Source: Lachnospiraceae bacterium
GTDB lineage: Bacteria > Bacillota > Clostridia > Lachnospirales > Lachnospiraceae
Length of the DNA: 64,000 bases
Assembly (NCBI GenBank): GCA_024692715.1
Contig: JAILMH010000068.1
Location: 62,001 to 126,000, forward strand
Direction: 5' to 3'
In this document: positions 25,001 to 33,728 of the stretch, in pieces
How positions within the stretch are numbered: the first letter of the stretch is position 1
How the letters are laid out: every line of letters begins with the position of its first letter
Notes under the pieces: generated by a model
Databases searched by the model: none
Told to the model about the DNA's origin: nothing
What the model saw: only the letters and a program-made list of their open reading frames with translations
Translations under genes and position numbers: made by a program

Positions 25001-26596
25001 AGAATCATTGATTCCTGTAAGCTCTTCAATCCTAAACGGAATAGGTATCTCAGGATTTACAAATTCATCATAATGATCTACTATCTGACCACCGCTCACT
25101 CGCACAGCGCCGATCTCTATTATTTTATCTTTCTCCGCCGAAAATCCCGTTGTCTCGATATCAAATACAACATAATCCTCGTCAAAGCCATGATCTTCGC
25201 GTCCGTCGGATGCTCCTATATTCCAGATAATACGTCGCTCATCATCTACAAGGTATCCCTCAACGCCATAAATTATCTTAAAATCAGGATTGCTCAGATC
25301 GGGCAAAGTATGATTTGCCTCAGGGAAGGCAAGCACATTTCCATGATCTGTTATGGCAATTGAATTCCACCCCCAACTGTCAGCTCTTTTAACGATGGTT
25401 TTCACATCAGAAAGTCCATCCATTTCACTCATTCTGGTATGACAATGAAGTTCTACTCTCTTTACAGGTGCAACATCATTTCTCGGCACAACAAACGATC
25501 CAATTTTTTTGATCATCCTGATTCCGCCAAGTACTATATCATGCTCAAAGGAATCCAGATTCAAAAGTCCTTTTACCTTTACAAACTGTCCCGGCTTGCC
25601 TTTTTCCAGCCCCGCTGCGCCTATTCCCTCTCTGAACTCACCAAGGTCTTCGTTCTTTATGAAAAGCTTCATCGTAATAGAATCAGTAAAATCTGTTATA
25701 TCGATCGAAATAACATTTCTTTCTCCTCTGATCGGATGCTCCTCATAGCCTATAAGCTGTCCTCTGATCACAACCATGCTGTTTTCGCCGACAAGCTCAT
25801 TTATCGGTATGGCTTCTTCATCAAAGTCCCTGCCATAAATGATATCCGGATTAGAGGCTTTCTTCGAAAAGCTTTCTCTCCGTTCAAAGCTCTTCTTTGC
25901 AAAGCTCTTCTTTTCGGTACTTTTTTCACCGGAAGTTTTCCCGTTATCGCTCTTTTTAGAACTGCTTTCCTGCTTTTCAACTTTTTCCTCAGCATTTCCT
26001 GCAGCCTTCAAAGCAGCCTCTGTAATTGCGGCAATTTCATGCTGAACACGTATTTCTGCCTCAATAGCCTCCTGAGATTTCTCTTCTTTTCTGTAAAATA
26101 TTCGAATATTAGCCCTGAGACCACATCTCACATTCATTACGTTAGTAAGATAGTCCGCCAGTTTTTCAGACTCTTCCCTCGCAATGATCGTATCCTGAAG
26201 CTCCATATTTACAATATTGTCATCCGCAAAACCAAATTCCGCATGACGATATAGATTGTAAAGTATCGGAGATTCTCTTTTAAGCTCCGCACTAATGCTG
26301 TCATTGTAGACATCCAGCAGTGACTGCGGAGTATACTGATCTGAAAGCTGAAATGATTCATGCAGAGTAAATCTCACATTTTTCTGCTTTGGAAAAAGCT
26401 GCTTCGCCATTTCAGCCGCAACATGCCGCACCATTTTCTGGCTTATCAAACGTGGACACTGTATATAAACATGAAATATATCACGATTTCTTGTTGTACT
26501 GATTTTTTTAACGCCAACAAGGGAGAAGAGCTTATGCTCTTCTCCCTCGAGTTTCAATGTTGGAAATACTTCATAAAAAGGCTTTGTCAAGCTCAT
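22052..26596 (-). CDS. polC: DNA polymerase III alpha subunit, PolC type
   Basis: A 1514-residue replicative polymerase typical of low-GC Gram-positives. In order: an N-terminal region with a charged Lys/Ser linker near 205-250, an OB domain near 265-365, a PHP domain beginning HCHTRMSEMDG (384 on), a DEDD proofreading exonuclease inserted in it (FDIETTGFS, D479/E481), the split PHP second half, a zinc module (CPKC and CPRC), the catalytic PDIDLNFSG motif, and the helix-hairpin-helix tail. The start overlaps the end of ispG by 26 bp and has GGAG 9 bases upstream. It is transcribed with ispG. Confidence 0.98.
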   Translation of the reverse strand: MSLTKPFYEVFPTLKLEGEEHKLFSLVGVKKISTTRNRDIFHVYIQCPRLISQKMVRHVAAEMAKQLFPKQKNVRFTLHESFQLSDQYTPQSLLDVYNDSISAELKRESPILYNLYRHAEFGFADDNIVNMELQDTIIAREESEKLADYLTNVMNVRCGLRANIRIFYRKEEKSQEAIEAEIRVQHEIAAITEAALKAAGNAEEKVEKQESSSKKSDNGKTSGEKSTEKKSFAKKSFERRESFSKKASNPDIIYGRDFDEEAIPINELVGENSMVVIRGQLIGYEEHPIRGERNVISIDITDFTDSITMKLFIKNEDLGEFREGIGAAGLEKGKPGQFVKVKGLLNLDSFEHDIVLGGIRMIKKIGSFVVPRNDVAPVKRVELHCHTRMSEMDGLSDVKTIVKRADSWGWNSIAITDHGNVLAFPEANHTLPDLSNPDFKIIYGVEGYLVDDERRIIWNIGASDGREDHGFDEDYVVFDIETTGFSAEKDKIIEIGAVRVSGGQIVDHYDEFVNPEIPIPFRIEELTGINDSMVSGAGNIAEVLPGFLKFCEGAHVVAHNAEFDTTFIAKNARDLGLSFDKFVVDTVEMARMFLHNLAHFKLDQVAKELDVSLENHHRAVDDAGCTAEIFVKLEEKAKDAGYENFENMAAANEITTDMIMNLPMYHVIILAKNEIGRVNLYRLVSMSYLTYYRRRPRIPKSILNKYREGLIVGSACEAGELYQAIERSSSEDKIARIVNFYDYLEIQPIGNNEFLLKASGKKEAVYESEEDLRNVNRKIVALGEQFNKPVVATCDVHFLDPADEVYRRIVMAGKGFDDADDQPPLYLRTTDEMLNEFMYLGEEKAREVVITNTNLIADMIDKITPVRPDKAPPVIENSDQTLRDICYEKAKELYGEDLPHQVSDRLEIELKSIIGNGYAVMYVIAQKLVWKSVEDGYLVGSRGSVGSSFVANMAGITEVNSLPAHYLCPKCHYYDFDSEVVKDFQKRGMSGCDMPDAICPRCGEKLGKTGFDIPFETFLGFSGDKEPDIDLNFSGDYQSKAHKYTEVIFGAGQTFRAGTIGTMAEKTAYGYVLKYCEEKGIHKRRAEMERLAHGCEGVLRTTGQHPGGIVVMPRGEEIYSFTPIQHPANDMTTPIITTHFEYHSIDHNLLKLDILGHDDPTMIKFLQDATDVDPIAIPLDDKKVMSLFTNTEALGITPEDIGGCKTGTLGIPEYGTDFAIQMLLDTKPVSFSDLIRISGLSHGTDVYAGNAELLIKEKGLKLAECICCRDDIMIYLIAKGMDPALSFKTMESVRKGKGLKPEMKEAMLANDVPDWYIESCLKIKYMFPKAHAAAYVMMAWRVAWFKVYKPLAYYSAFFSIRASKIDYETMCQGRGRLDETLKVLQDKMKEVGKNRMTATELDAIRDMRLVQEMYARGFGFEKIDINKADAKYFRQASDKTIMPPLSSVDGLGGKAADALANAIALAADDGPFLSVDDFCVRTGCSENVAKKLKDLGLLGDIPDSNQLSIFDLMM

Positions 26597-27626
26597 CCTT
26601 TAATGCTCCTAAAAGTTCTGACTCCGGAAGCTTCTTAATGATCTGACCTTTTTTGAAAAGAAGGCCTACACCATCGCCTCCGGCTACGCCAAAGTCTGCT
26701 TCACTTGCTTCACCGGGTCCATTGACCGCACATCCCATAACAGCCACTTTTACATTGGCATCATATCTCTGCACAAGGTTTTCAACCTGATTTGCAAGCT
26801 CGATAAGATTTATTCTTGTACGTCCACAAGTCGGGCAGGAAACAACTTCAACACCATTCTTTCTAAGTCCTAGTGTTCTAAGTATGATTCTTCCGCTCTT
26901 AACTTCCTCCACAGGATCGCCTGTGAGTGAAACTCGTATAGTATCACCTATTCCCTGATATAAAATAAGTCCGAGACCAACTCCTGATTTTATATTTCCT
27001 GAGATAAGTGTACCGGCTTCAGTGATTCCTACATGAAGCGGGTATTTCGTCTTAGATGCAATGAGCTCATAGGCTTTAACGCACATAAGCACATCCGAAG
27101 ATTTAATACTGATAACGATATTGTCATAATCATGACGCTCGATCATTGCAGCTTTATCAAGTGCACTTTCAACAAGTCCCTCTGCTGTAACTCCGCCATA
27201 TTTCTCGATCAGATCTTTTTCAAGAGATCCTGAATTAACACCAACTCTTATCGGTACATCATGCTCTTTTGCAGCTTTTACAACTGCAGCGATATTCTCT
27301 TCTCCTCCGATGTTTCCTGGATTGATACGGATTTTATCTGCACCGTTTTCAATAGCCGCGATTGCCATCTTATAATCAAAATGAATATCTGCGATAAGAG
27401 GAATATGTATCTGCTTCTTTATTTCTTTAAGCGCTTCAGCACATGCAAGCGTCGGAACAGTACAGCGAATAAGTTCACAGCCGGCTTCTTCAAGCTTGAG
27501 TATCTGCTCTACCGTCGCCTTAACGTCATCTGTTCTGGTATTTGTCATTGACTGAATCAATATCGGGTTGCCGCCTCCGATAACTCTGTCACCGATTCTT
27601 ACAACTTTAGTTTCGTCTCTGTACAT
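26571..27626 (-). CDS. ispG: 4-hydroxy-3-methylbut-2-enyl-diphosphate synthase (flavodoxin)
   Basis: A 351-residue [4Fe-4S] enzyme of the MEP isoprenoid pathway, converting MEcPP to HMBPP. The TIM-barrel part (GGGNPILIQSMTNTRT, IRINPGNIG) is followed by the cluster-binding domain with CPTCGRTR and MGCAVNGPGEASEADFG, which hold the three cysteine ligands. Length is normal. It is first in the ispG-polC transcript; dxr and rseP, its usual upstream neighbours, lie beyond an inserted two-gene module. Confidence 0.97.
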   Translation of the reverse strand: MYRDETKVVRIGDRVIGGGNPILIQSMTNTRTDDVKATVEQILKLEEAGCELIRCTVPTLACAEALKEIKKQIHIPLIADIHFDYKMAIAAIENGADKIRINPGNIGGEENIAAVVKAAKEHDVPIRVGVNSGSLEKDLIEKYGGVTAEGLVESALDKAAMIERHDYDNIVISIKSSDVLMCVKAYELIASKTKYPLHVGITEAGTLISGNIKSGVGLGLILYQGIGDTIRVSLTGDPVEEVKSGRIILRTLGLRKNGVEVVSCPTCGRTRINLIELANQVENLVQRYDANVKVAVMGCAVNGPGEASEADFGVAGGDGVGLLFKKGQIIKKLPESELLGALKDELDKAFL

Positions 27627-27672
27627 AATTTAAGTACCTCAATTATAATCTTGAATATAATAAACTCTTTCT

Positions 27673-27702
27673 ATACTATCACCGGACAAGAATCAATGTC
27701 AA
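27673..27702 (-). promoter_or_regulatory. Promoter of ispG-polC
   Basis: On the minus strand TTGACA (27697-27702), an 18-bp spacer and TAGTAT (27673-27678), just beyond the end of the Ig-like protein gene. Confidence 0.78.
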
Positions 27703-27708
27703 ACCATC

Positions 27709-29412
27709 TTATTTTCTGCCCCTTATAATAAATTCCGCAGACGCTTTGCTCTTGTTTCCAGCTGCATCCACCGATCTAAGAGTCAGTACATAATGTCCGG
27801 GCCTATCAATTTTATGACCATCATAAACTTCATTATTAAGAAGCATCTCTGTTCTGCACGCACTGAAATCCGGATTTATAAACCGATCCATAGTTTTTAT
27901 CTTTATATTTCTTAAATATTTCTTATCCAATTTTTTGATATCAGGAAGCTCAGATGAAGTTTTATCTATCATAAATGACTTCACTATTGAAGTCTTATTT
28001 TCATATTTATCCTCCGCAGTCGTTTTTACAATATAAGATCCTTCTTCCGATGCTTCAAATACTCTGCCTCTCTGAACATATCTATGTTCGTTCCCGGCTT
28101 TATCTTTATAAAATACTTCAAAGCTAACTCTATTCTCAGCAGCTGCTGCCGTTTTCAGCTTAACTCCTGTTTTAACAGTTGAAAAGGATTCCACTCCCAT
28201 CACTTCTAATTCCGGCATCACTGTCTGTTCTTTATCGATCACATATTCTTTCACTGTTTTATTGTCAATTTCATCTAACGCTATTATTTTTAACACATGC
28301 ATCCCCACCTCCAGATTTTTTATTTCAGTACTGCACCTTATCTCAGGTATCTTGGAAGCGGACAATTTTTTATCATCCAGATACACCGAAATCGCCTTAA
28401 CTCCAAGCAGATCATCATGTGCACGTGCACTTATGCTCATCTCACCATTTTCATCTGCAGTAACATCAGCCAGTATTTCCGGTCCCGAAGCGTCAATAAT
28501 GAGTCGTTTATTTAATTCTGCTTTTTCAGATTTATTCCCGGCCCTGTCAACGGCATATACCGTTATCCTCTTTTCTGAGCCAGCCTCTATCTGCAACTTG
28601 TCAGCCTCATATTCCCTGCCATTCTCAGTCACAAAAATATATTTTTCAACCCCGGAACATTCATCCTCTGCCTTCACCTCTATCGTTAACGATTTCTTTG
28701 CCGCCAATCTGCCTGAATCTTCAATTACAACATCGCCATCTATTCTGATCTTAGGCACAGATGGCGCATCCGGATCATAAATAATTTTCTTAAACGGAAT
28801 CTCAGCATATTCTTTCCGGCCATCTCCATTCTCGCTCCATACCTCGGCCTCCGTACACCCTTTTTTTAGACTGAATATTTCTCTCCTGAAGATTCTCACA
28901 AGACTTTCTTCATCACCGCTTTTCACTCTAACATATGTAGGCTCCGTACCAGGTTCAATTTCTATCCCGGGATTTTCTCCGTTTATATAAAGAATTTCTC
29001 CGACTTTCTTACTATCTCCTTTCGTGATAAGTTTTACTTCAGGAGTCCGTCTCAAATTCCTTCTTTTCCTTATCACTGACGGAAGCCCACTCACAGGAGC
29101 ATAGATATGTCTGCTCTTATCCACCCTTACAATTGAAATATCAGCATTATTCTCCGAAACACAAAATGTATCTCCATCAAGCTGCTTATATCCTGTATCT
29201 CTCATATCTGTAACAATCTTTGTATATACATTTCCATCATTTCTTATCTTAAAAAACAACTCTCCGTCAACAGCCGCGACTCCGTCTTCGCTCATCTTAA
29301 GCTCGTGTCCCGCCCTGTCCGTCATCCTGACCTCTTCATTCGCATACACTGGGATACGGTTCATTATAAGTGCTGCAATTGCCAGCAACGCACAAATACA
29401 TCTATATTTCAA
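27709..29412 (-). CDS. Exported protein with bacterial Ig-like repeats
   Basis: A 567-residue secreted protein with a signal peptide (CICALLAIAALIMNRIPVYANE). No LPXTG, lipobox or C-terminal membrane anchor is visible. The second half holds at least four Ig-like (Big/adhesin type) repeats ending in the typical strand motif: AVDRAGNKSEKAE, ALDEIDNKTVKEY, YKDKAGNEHRY and SVDAAGNKSKASAEF. The first 200 residues are a separate beta-rich region. It lies 7 bp downstream of a membrane Ser/Thr kinase gene and is co-transcribed. It may be a ligand, substrate or partner of the kinase's outer domain; this is inference. Exact function unknown. Confidence 0.82.
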   Translation of the reverse strand: MKYRCICALLAIAALIMNRIPVYANEEVRMTDRAGHELKMSEDGVAAVDGELFFKIRNDGNVYTKIVTDMRDTGYKQLDGDTFCVSENNADISIVRVDKSRHIYAPVSGLPSVIRKRRNLRRTPEVKLITKGDSKKVGEILYINGENPGIEIEPGTEPTYVRVKSGDEESLVRIFRREIFSLKKGCTEAEVWSENGDGRKEYAEIPFKKIIYDPDAPSVPKIRIDGDVVIEDSGRLAAKKSLTIEVKAEDECSGVEKYIFVTENGREYEADKLQIEAGSEKRITVYAVDRAGNKSEKAELNKRLIIDASGPEILADVTADENGEMSISARAHDDLLGVKAISVYLDDKKLSASKIPEIRCSTEIKNLEVGMHVLKIIALDEIDNKTVKEYVIDKEQTVMPELEVMGVESFSTVKTGVKLKTAAAAENRVSFEVFYKDKAGNEHRYVQRGRVFEASEEGSYIVKTTAEDKYENKTSIVKSFMIDKTSSELPDIKKLDKKYLRNIKIKTMDRFINPDFSACRTEMLLNNEVYDGHKIDRPGHYVLTLRSVDAAGNKSKASAEFIIRGRK

Positions 29413-29419
29413 AGCTCAA

Positions 29420-30622
29420 TTACTCTCCTTCTATTTTTATCAGTTCTTTGATCTTTTTTTCAATCAGAACTTTTTCTTCATCATTAGCTATTCTTTTGTC
29501 ACTATTTAATTTCTTTAATAATTCTCTAAGGGATTTTTTATCAGGGAATCCTGACAATTCATAAGATATTTCTTTATACGTACAAGCTGCAGAAAAGCCA
29601 TTTTCTTCAGCCTTCAAAAAATAATCTGCTGCACGTTCATAATCATTTAACTCATCAAATGCTGCCATTCCGCATTGTAAATATAGCTTACCGCTGAATT
29701 CTCCGCTTTCCGTACAGTCTGCGTCAATTTTATCCAAAGCCTCTTTCGTTTTATCAAGCTTTGATGCAAGAAAAAGATAATCTGATTCAACATCAGCCAT
29801 CTCTTTAATGTAATACGCCTTCTCTTCTCCGGCCCTTTTTTTCATCAACGCATAATCAAAAAGCAGCGATGTTATTATTAGGCTCACAATAAATCCTGCC
29901 GCTGCCAGTCTTCTCCACCGATGGAAAAATTCAACTCTTTTAAGATCACGCAGCACCATACTCATTGAAGTATATCTTTTCTCTCTGCTCTCCGTGCACT
30001 TCTTAATTATATATTTAAGACCTGCTATATTCTTTTTTCCGGAGATTTTCTCCAGTGTTTTTCCAAAATTATAAATATCCGTCTTTTCATCACTAACCCC
30101 CATTCTTTGCTCCGGAGCCGCATACTCCTCCGTTCCGACCGCATATTTATCTATTTCAGAGCCTGTTTTCGCCTTTGCAGCCCCGAAATCAATCAGACAC
30201 AGCACACCATCCGGCTGTAATATCACATTCTGTGGCTTTAAATCTCTATAGATAATTGCCGGAGTATTCTGATGAAGCATCGTAATGATCTTTGCAATCT
30301 GAATTCCCCATTCAAGAGCCTTTTCACTTGCAAATTCCGGATTTTTCTCAGCTATCTGCTTGAGATTCATTCCTTCAATGTACTCCATCACAAGACACAC
30401 TTTTTCATTTTCAATAAAACATTCTCTGATTGCTGCTATCCTTCTGTCATGCAGCTTTTTTAATGAATTCAGTTCATTAAAAATACCCATTCTTACATAC
30501 TCATCTTTACAGCTTATCTTTTTAATGATCCACTTTCTGGCCATAATATTATCAACAGCCAGATATACTTCTGACATTTTAGACTTAGAAAGCAGTTCAA
30601 CAATTCTATAATTACTATTCAA
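29420..30622 (-). CDS. Membrane Ser/Thr protein kinase with extracytoplasmic TPR-like region
   Basis: About 400 residues. The kinase domain (1-200) has the Lys in KWIIKK, YRDLKPQN (catalytic Asp), IDFGAA (DFG) and YAAPEQ. A membrane helix near 245-265 (LAAAGFIVSLIITSLLFDYAL) leads to a helical outer region with a TPR/Sel1-like repeat (YERAADYFLKAEENGF). It lacks the PASTA repeats of PrkC/PknB. The TTG at 30622 follows GAGGAAAAA. A TTG at 30637 would add five residues but has a weak site. It heads a two-gene operon with the Ig-repeat protein. Confidence 0.88.
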   Translation of the reverse strand: MNSNYRIVELLSKSKMSEVYLAVDNIMARKWIIKKISCKDEYVRMGIFNELNSLKKLHDRRIAAIRECFIENEKVCLVMEYIEGMNLKQIAEKNPEFASEKALEWGIQIAKIITMLHQNTPAIIYRDLKPQNVILQPDGVLCLIDFGAAKAKTGSEIDKYAVGTEEYAAPEQRMGVSDEKTDIYNFGKTLEKISGKKNIAGLKYIIKKCTESREKRYTSMSMVLRDLKRVEFFHRWRRLAAAGFIVSLIITSLLFDYALMKKRAGEEKAYYIKEMADVESDYLFLASKLDKTKEALDKIDADCTESGEFSGKLYLQCGMAAFDELNDYERAADYFLKAEENGFSAACTYKEISYELSGFPDKKSLRELLKKLNSDKRIANDEEKVLIEKKIKELIKIEGE

Positions 30623-30650
30623 TTTTTCCTCAAACAATTCCCATGAAATT

Positions 30651-30670
30651 TATACAGTGAATACTGTATA
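30651..30670 (-). promoter_or_regulatory. Inverted repeat in the kinase operon leader
   Basis: TATACAGT and ACTGTATA, perfect 8-bp arms around GAAT, lie between the predicted transcription start (about 30688) and the start codon. Candidate operator, or a hairpin that shapes ribosome access. Confidence 0.6.
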
Positions 30671-30693
30671 GAAAGATTTGTATTGCGGATGTT

Positions 30694-30722
30694 ATAATAC
30701 CCCGCCTTTTAAAATATGTCAA
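30694..30722 (-). promoter_or_regulatory. Promoter of the kinase/Ig-protein operon
   Basis: On the minus strand TTGACA (30717-30722), a 17-bp spacer and TATTAT (30694-30699). It begins right behind the rseP terminator stem. Confidence 0.85.
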
Positions 30723-30748
30723 GCGGTGGCTTTTATAATGACCACCGC
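30723..30748 (-). terminator. Terminator-like hairpin after rseP
   Basis: GCGGTGG (30723-30729) pairs with CCACCGC (30742-30748) around a 12-base loop. The tail lacks a proper T run, so termination may be partial. Confidence 0.6.
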
Positions 30749-30754
30749 CTGAAT

Positions 30755-31804
30755 CTACCTGAAAAATTTCGATATATCATTGTACATCACAAACATCATA
30801 AAGACCAGCAATACACACATTCCAACAAAATGAACTATTGCTTCAAACTTCCTGTTGACCGGTCTTCTTGTTATCGCTTCGATCACAAGGAATACGAGTC
30901 TTCCGCCATCCAGCGCAGGAAACGGAAGCAGATTCATAACGCCGAGGTTCGCTGTCAAAAGTATCGTGAGTTCCATCAGATTCAGCCACACATAGTACAG
31001 ACCATCTGCCTTAGACTCATCATACACTTCTCCTACTACCTGTGCCACTCCGACAGGTCCCGCAACATCGTCCTTTGATACATGCCCGGAAAATATCATT
31101 CCAAGGCTCTTCCATGTTGCCTCGATCCAATAACGAACTTCAACCATGCTGTAATGTATTGTATCTAAAAAGTTTCCTTTGGTTCTCTGACCTGAGCCAT
31201 AAAGACCAAAAAGATACCTTCCTGAAGCCTCATCATATTTTGGTTCCACAGAAGCTGTATGCTTCTCATTATTTCTGATATAAGTTATTTCTGCAGTCTT
31301 ACTCTCATTCAGCATCATATACAAACTTATATCACGATAAATATCAATTTTTTTATCATCGATTTTTACGATTCTATCGCCTGATACAATACCTGCCTCT
31401 GCAGCAGGATAACCTTCCATGACACCTGAAACAACAGGTTCATCATATCCGACACTTCCGATCACAAATAATGCAAGGAAAAACGCCAGAACAAAATTCA
31501 TGATCGGTCCTGCAGCAACTGTAGCGATACGTGCCCATACAGAGGCATTTAGGAAGGATTTCTCGCCAATTTCTTCATCATCCTCCGGGTCCATCCCTTC
31601 AAACCTACACAATCCACCTAAAGGAAATGCCTTTATCGAATACTTTGTATCGCCCTTTGTAAATTTGAAAAGATCCGGGCCAAATCCAATTGAGAACTCA
31701 ACGACATGAATACCGCTTCGTTTACCAACCAGAAAATGTCCACCCTCATGTACCACAACGATGACCATAAAGATCAGTATGAATAAAATCAGTTTTATAA
31801 GCAC
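30755..31804 (-). CDS. rseP: Site-2 membrane metalloprotease RseP/RasP
   Basis: A 349-residue intramembrane zinc protease. HEGGH at residues 19-23 is the catalytic site in the first helix, a PDZ domain (GYPAAEAGIVSGDRIVKIDDKKID) sits in the middle, and the third metal ligand is in NLLPFPALDGGRL. It cleaves anti-sigma factors, signal-peptide remnants or FtsL-like proteins in other bacteria. It overlaps dxr by 10 bp and ends the bactofilin-pyrH-rseP transcript. Confidence 0.96.
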   Translation of the reverse strand: MLIKLILFILIFMVIVVVHEGGHFLVGKRSGIHVVEFSIGFGPDLFKFTKGDTKYSIKAFPLGGLCRFEGMDPEDDEEIGEKSFLNASVWARIATVAAGPIMNFVLAFFLALFVIGSVGYDEPVVSGVMEGYPAAEAGIVSGDRIVKIDDKKIDIYRDISLYMMLNESKTAEITYIRNNEKHTASVEPKYDEASGRYLFGLYGSGQRTKGNFLDTIHYSMVEVRYWIEATWKSLGMIFSGHVSKDDVAGPVGVAQVVGEVYDESKADGLYYVWLNLMELTILLTANLGVMNLLPFPALDGGRLVFLVIEAITRRPVNRKFEAIVHFVGMCVLLVFMMFVMYNDISKFFR

Positions 31805-32928
31805 TGTCTTACTGCCTTTTCTGTCTCAAAAATCTCATCCAGTGAAGGATTTTCAATCAATTTATGTGCATCCATTGCTTTTTCGATTTCTTCTGTGATC
31901 TCAGGATAAGTGATCTCATTATTAAGAAATCTTCTGACTGCAACTTCGTTAGCTGCATTAAATACAGTTGGCATACTTCCGCCGGTCTTTGCCGCCTTAA
32001 AAGCAAGTGCAAGACCATGAAATGTTTCCATATCCGGCTTCTCGAAAGTCAACTGTGAAAGCTTTGCCAGATCAAGTCTTTCCTGTCCAAGGAACATTCT
32101 ATTCGGATAGAAAAGCGCATACTGAATAGGCAAATGCATGTCAGGAACACCCAACTGTGCTATAACAGCCCCATCAACATACTGTACTGCTGAATGAACT
32201 ATACTCTGCGGATGTACTATAACATCGATGTCGTCATAATCCACATCGAAGAGCCAGTGAGCCTCCATGACTTCCAGTCCTTTATTTACCAGGGTTGAAG
32301 AATCAATAGTCACCTTAGGTCCCATACTCCAGTTAGGATGTTTAAGCGCTTCCGCAGCAGTCATTCCGACCAGATCTTCCTTTTTCTTTCCACGGAAAGG
32401 TCCGCCGGATGCTGTAAGCAGTATCTTTTCTACGCATTTATGCTCATTTCCCTGAAGAGACTGAAAAATTGCTGAATGTTCTGAATCAACAGGAAGTATC
32501 TGAACTCCATTTTCCTTTGCAAGCTGCATAACAATATGCCCTGCCGCTACAAGCGTTTCCTTATTTGCAAGCGCTATTGTCTTATGTGCTTTAATAGCTG
32601 CAACTGTAGGACGAATTCCGATCATACCAACAATTGCCCCGACTACTATGTCTGTACTATCGAGTGTAGCAGCCTCCAACAGACCATCCATGCCTGTAAG
32701 CACCTTTGTATCCGTATCAGAGATCCTGCTCTTCAGATCTTCAGCAGCCTTTTCATCATAAAGCACTGCCACCTCAGGATGAAATTCTCTTATCTGCTCT
32801 TCTATCTTGTCTACACTCTTCATTGCTGCAAGTGCTGTTACTTTAAGCTTATCCGGGTAACTCCTTACAATGTCAAGTGTCTGTGTTCCTATTGAGCCTG
32901 TACAACCAAGTACTGAAAGGTTTTTCAT
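31795..32928 (-). CDS. dxr: 1-deoxy-D-xylulose-5-phosphate reductoisomerase
   Basis: A 377-residue NADPH enzyme forming MEP, the committed step of the MEP pathway. The Rossmann motif GCTGSIGTQTLDIV opens the protein. The metal and substrate site is in PVDSEHSAIFQ, with TASGGPFRGK and the HPNWSMGPKVTIDSSTL region following. Length is normal. It overlaps cdsA by 4 bp and rseP by 10 bp. Confidence 0.97.
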   Translation of the reverse strand: MKNLSVLGCTGSIGTQTLDIVRSYPDKLKVTALAAMKSVDKIEEQIREFHPEVAVLYDEKAAEDLKSRISDTDTKVLTGMDGLLEAATLDSTDIVVGAIVGMIGIRPTVAAIKAHKTIALANKETLVAAGHIVMQLAKENGVQILPVDSEHSAIFQSLQGNEHKCVEKILLTASGGPFRGKKKEDLVGMTAAEALKHPNWSMGPKVTIDSSTLVNKGLEVMEAHWLFDVDYDDIDVIVHPQSIVHSAVQYVDGAVIAQLGVPDMHLPIQYALFYPNRMFLGQERLDLAKLSQLTFEKPDMETFHGLALAFKAAKTGGSMPTVFNAANEVAVRRFLNNEITYPEITEEIEKAMDAHKLIENPSLDEIFETEKAVRQCL

Positions 32929-33728
32929 TTAAGAAGTACCTCCGAAAGAATATATATAATTGGAGCTGTAATAATCACAGAATCAAATCTGTCAAGTATT
33001 CCGCCATGTCCCGGAATAAGATTACCGTAATCTTTGATATTATGATTTCTCTTTATCGCTGATGCAAAAAGATCTCCGAACTGAGAGACCACAGCTCCTG
33101 CTGCACTTATCACGATAATTAAAAACATGTTCATTCCTGTCAGGCAGGCAAATAAAGCACCTACAGCAGCTGATCCGATAACTCCGCCAACTGCGCCTTC
33201 TATCGACTTTTTAGGGCTGAGGATCGGTGCCAGCTTATGTTTTCCAAGAGCTCTTCCGCTAAAATATGCAAAGGTATCACATACCCATGAGCTGATGAAA
33301 ATGAGCAAAGTCATGGCAAATCCATGCTCCCGTCCGAGCAGATATATGAATCCCAGCATCACCGGAACATAAACTTCTGCAAAGTAAGTCTGCATGGCTT
33401 CAGTTGCTCTATACTTAGGGAATGAAAGAACATATATTATCATATCAGCTATAAGGGAAGTTATTATCACGAAAACAGGAACTTCCATCGAATCTGTAAG
33501 AAGAATAGAAATATAATAACAAAATGTTTCGATTATACCGGCAATCTCAAGGCTTGTGCATTTATAGTGTTCACTGTAGCTGACTCCATGAAGAGCCCTG
33601 TACAGCTCGACCTGTCCCATTAATGAAGCAAATAATAGGAGGGTCCATAAATAGTACCCTCCCACATATAACGCACTGCCTAAAATTATTACCAGAGCTA
33701 TACCGCTCAATACTCTGGTTTTAAGCAT
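32925..33728 (-). CDS. cdsA: Phosphatidate cytidylyltransferase
   Basis: A 267-residue integral membrane enzyme making CDP-diacylglycerol from phosphatidate and CTP. It has about eight membrane helices and the family signature near the C-terminus, GDLFASAIKRNHNIKDYG then PGHGGILDRFDS. LSPKKSIEGAVGG is also conserved. It overlaps uppS by 8 bp. Confidence 0.96.
   Translation of the reverse strand: MLKTRVLSGIALVIILGSALYVGGYYLWTLLLFASLMGQVELYRALHGVSYSEHYKCTSLEIAGIIETFCYYISILLTDSMEVPVFVIITSLIADMIIYVLSFPKYRATEAMQTYFAEVYVPVMLGFIYLLGREHGFAMTLLIFISSWVCDTFAYFSGRALGKHKLAPILSPKKSIEGAVGGVIGSAAVGALFACLTGMNMFLIIVISAAGAVVSQFGDLFASAIKRNHNIKDYGNLIPGHGGILDRFDSVIITAPIIYILSEVLLK

Noticed and set aside
24599-26254. 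Long open frames of 254 and 271 codons on the plus strand
   Set aside because: They lie antisense inside polC, lack ribosome binding sites and consist of low-quality protein sequence; polC on the other strand is certain.
30622-30637. Loss of the canonical HRD histidine in the kinase as a sign of a pseudokinase
   Set aside because: The motif reads YRDLKPQN, a common variant in active bacterial kinases, and Lys, Asp and DFG are all kept.
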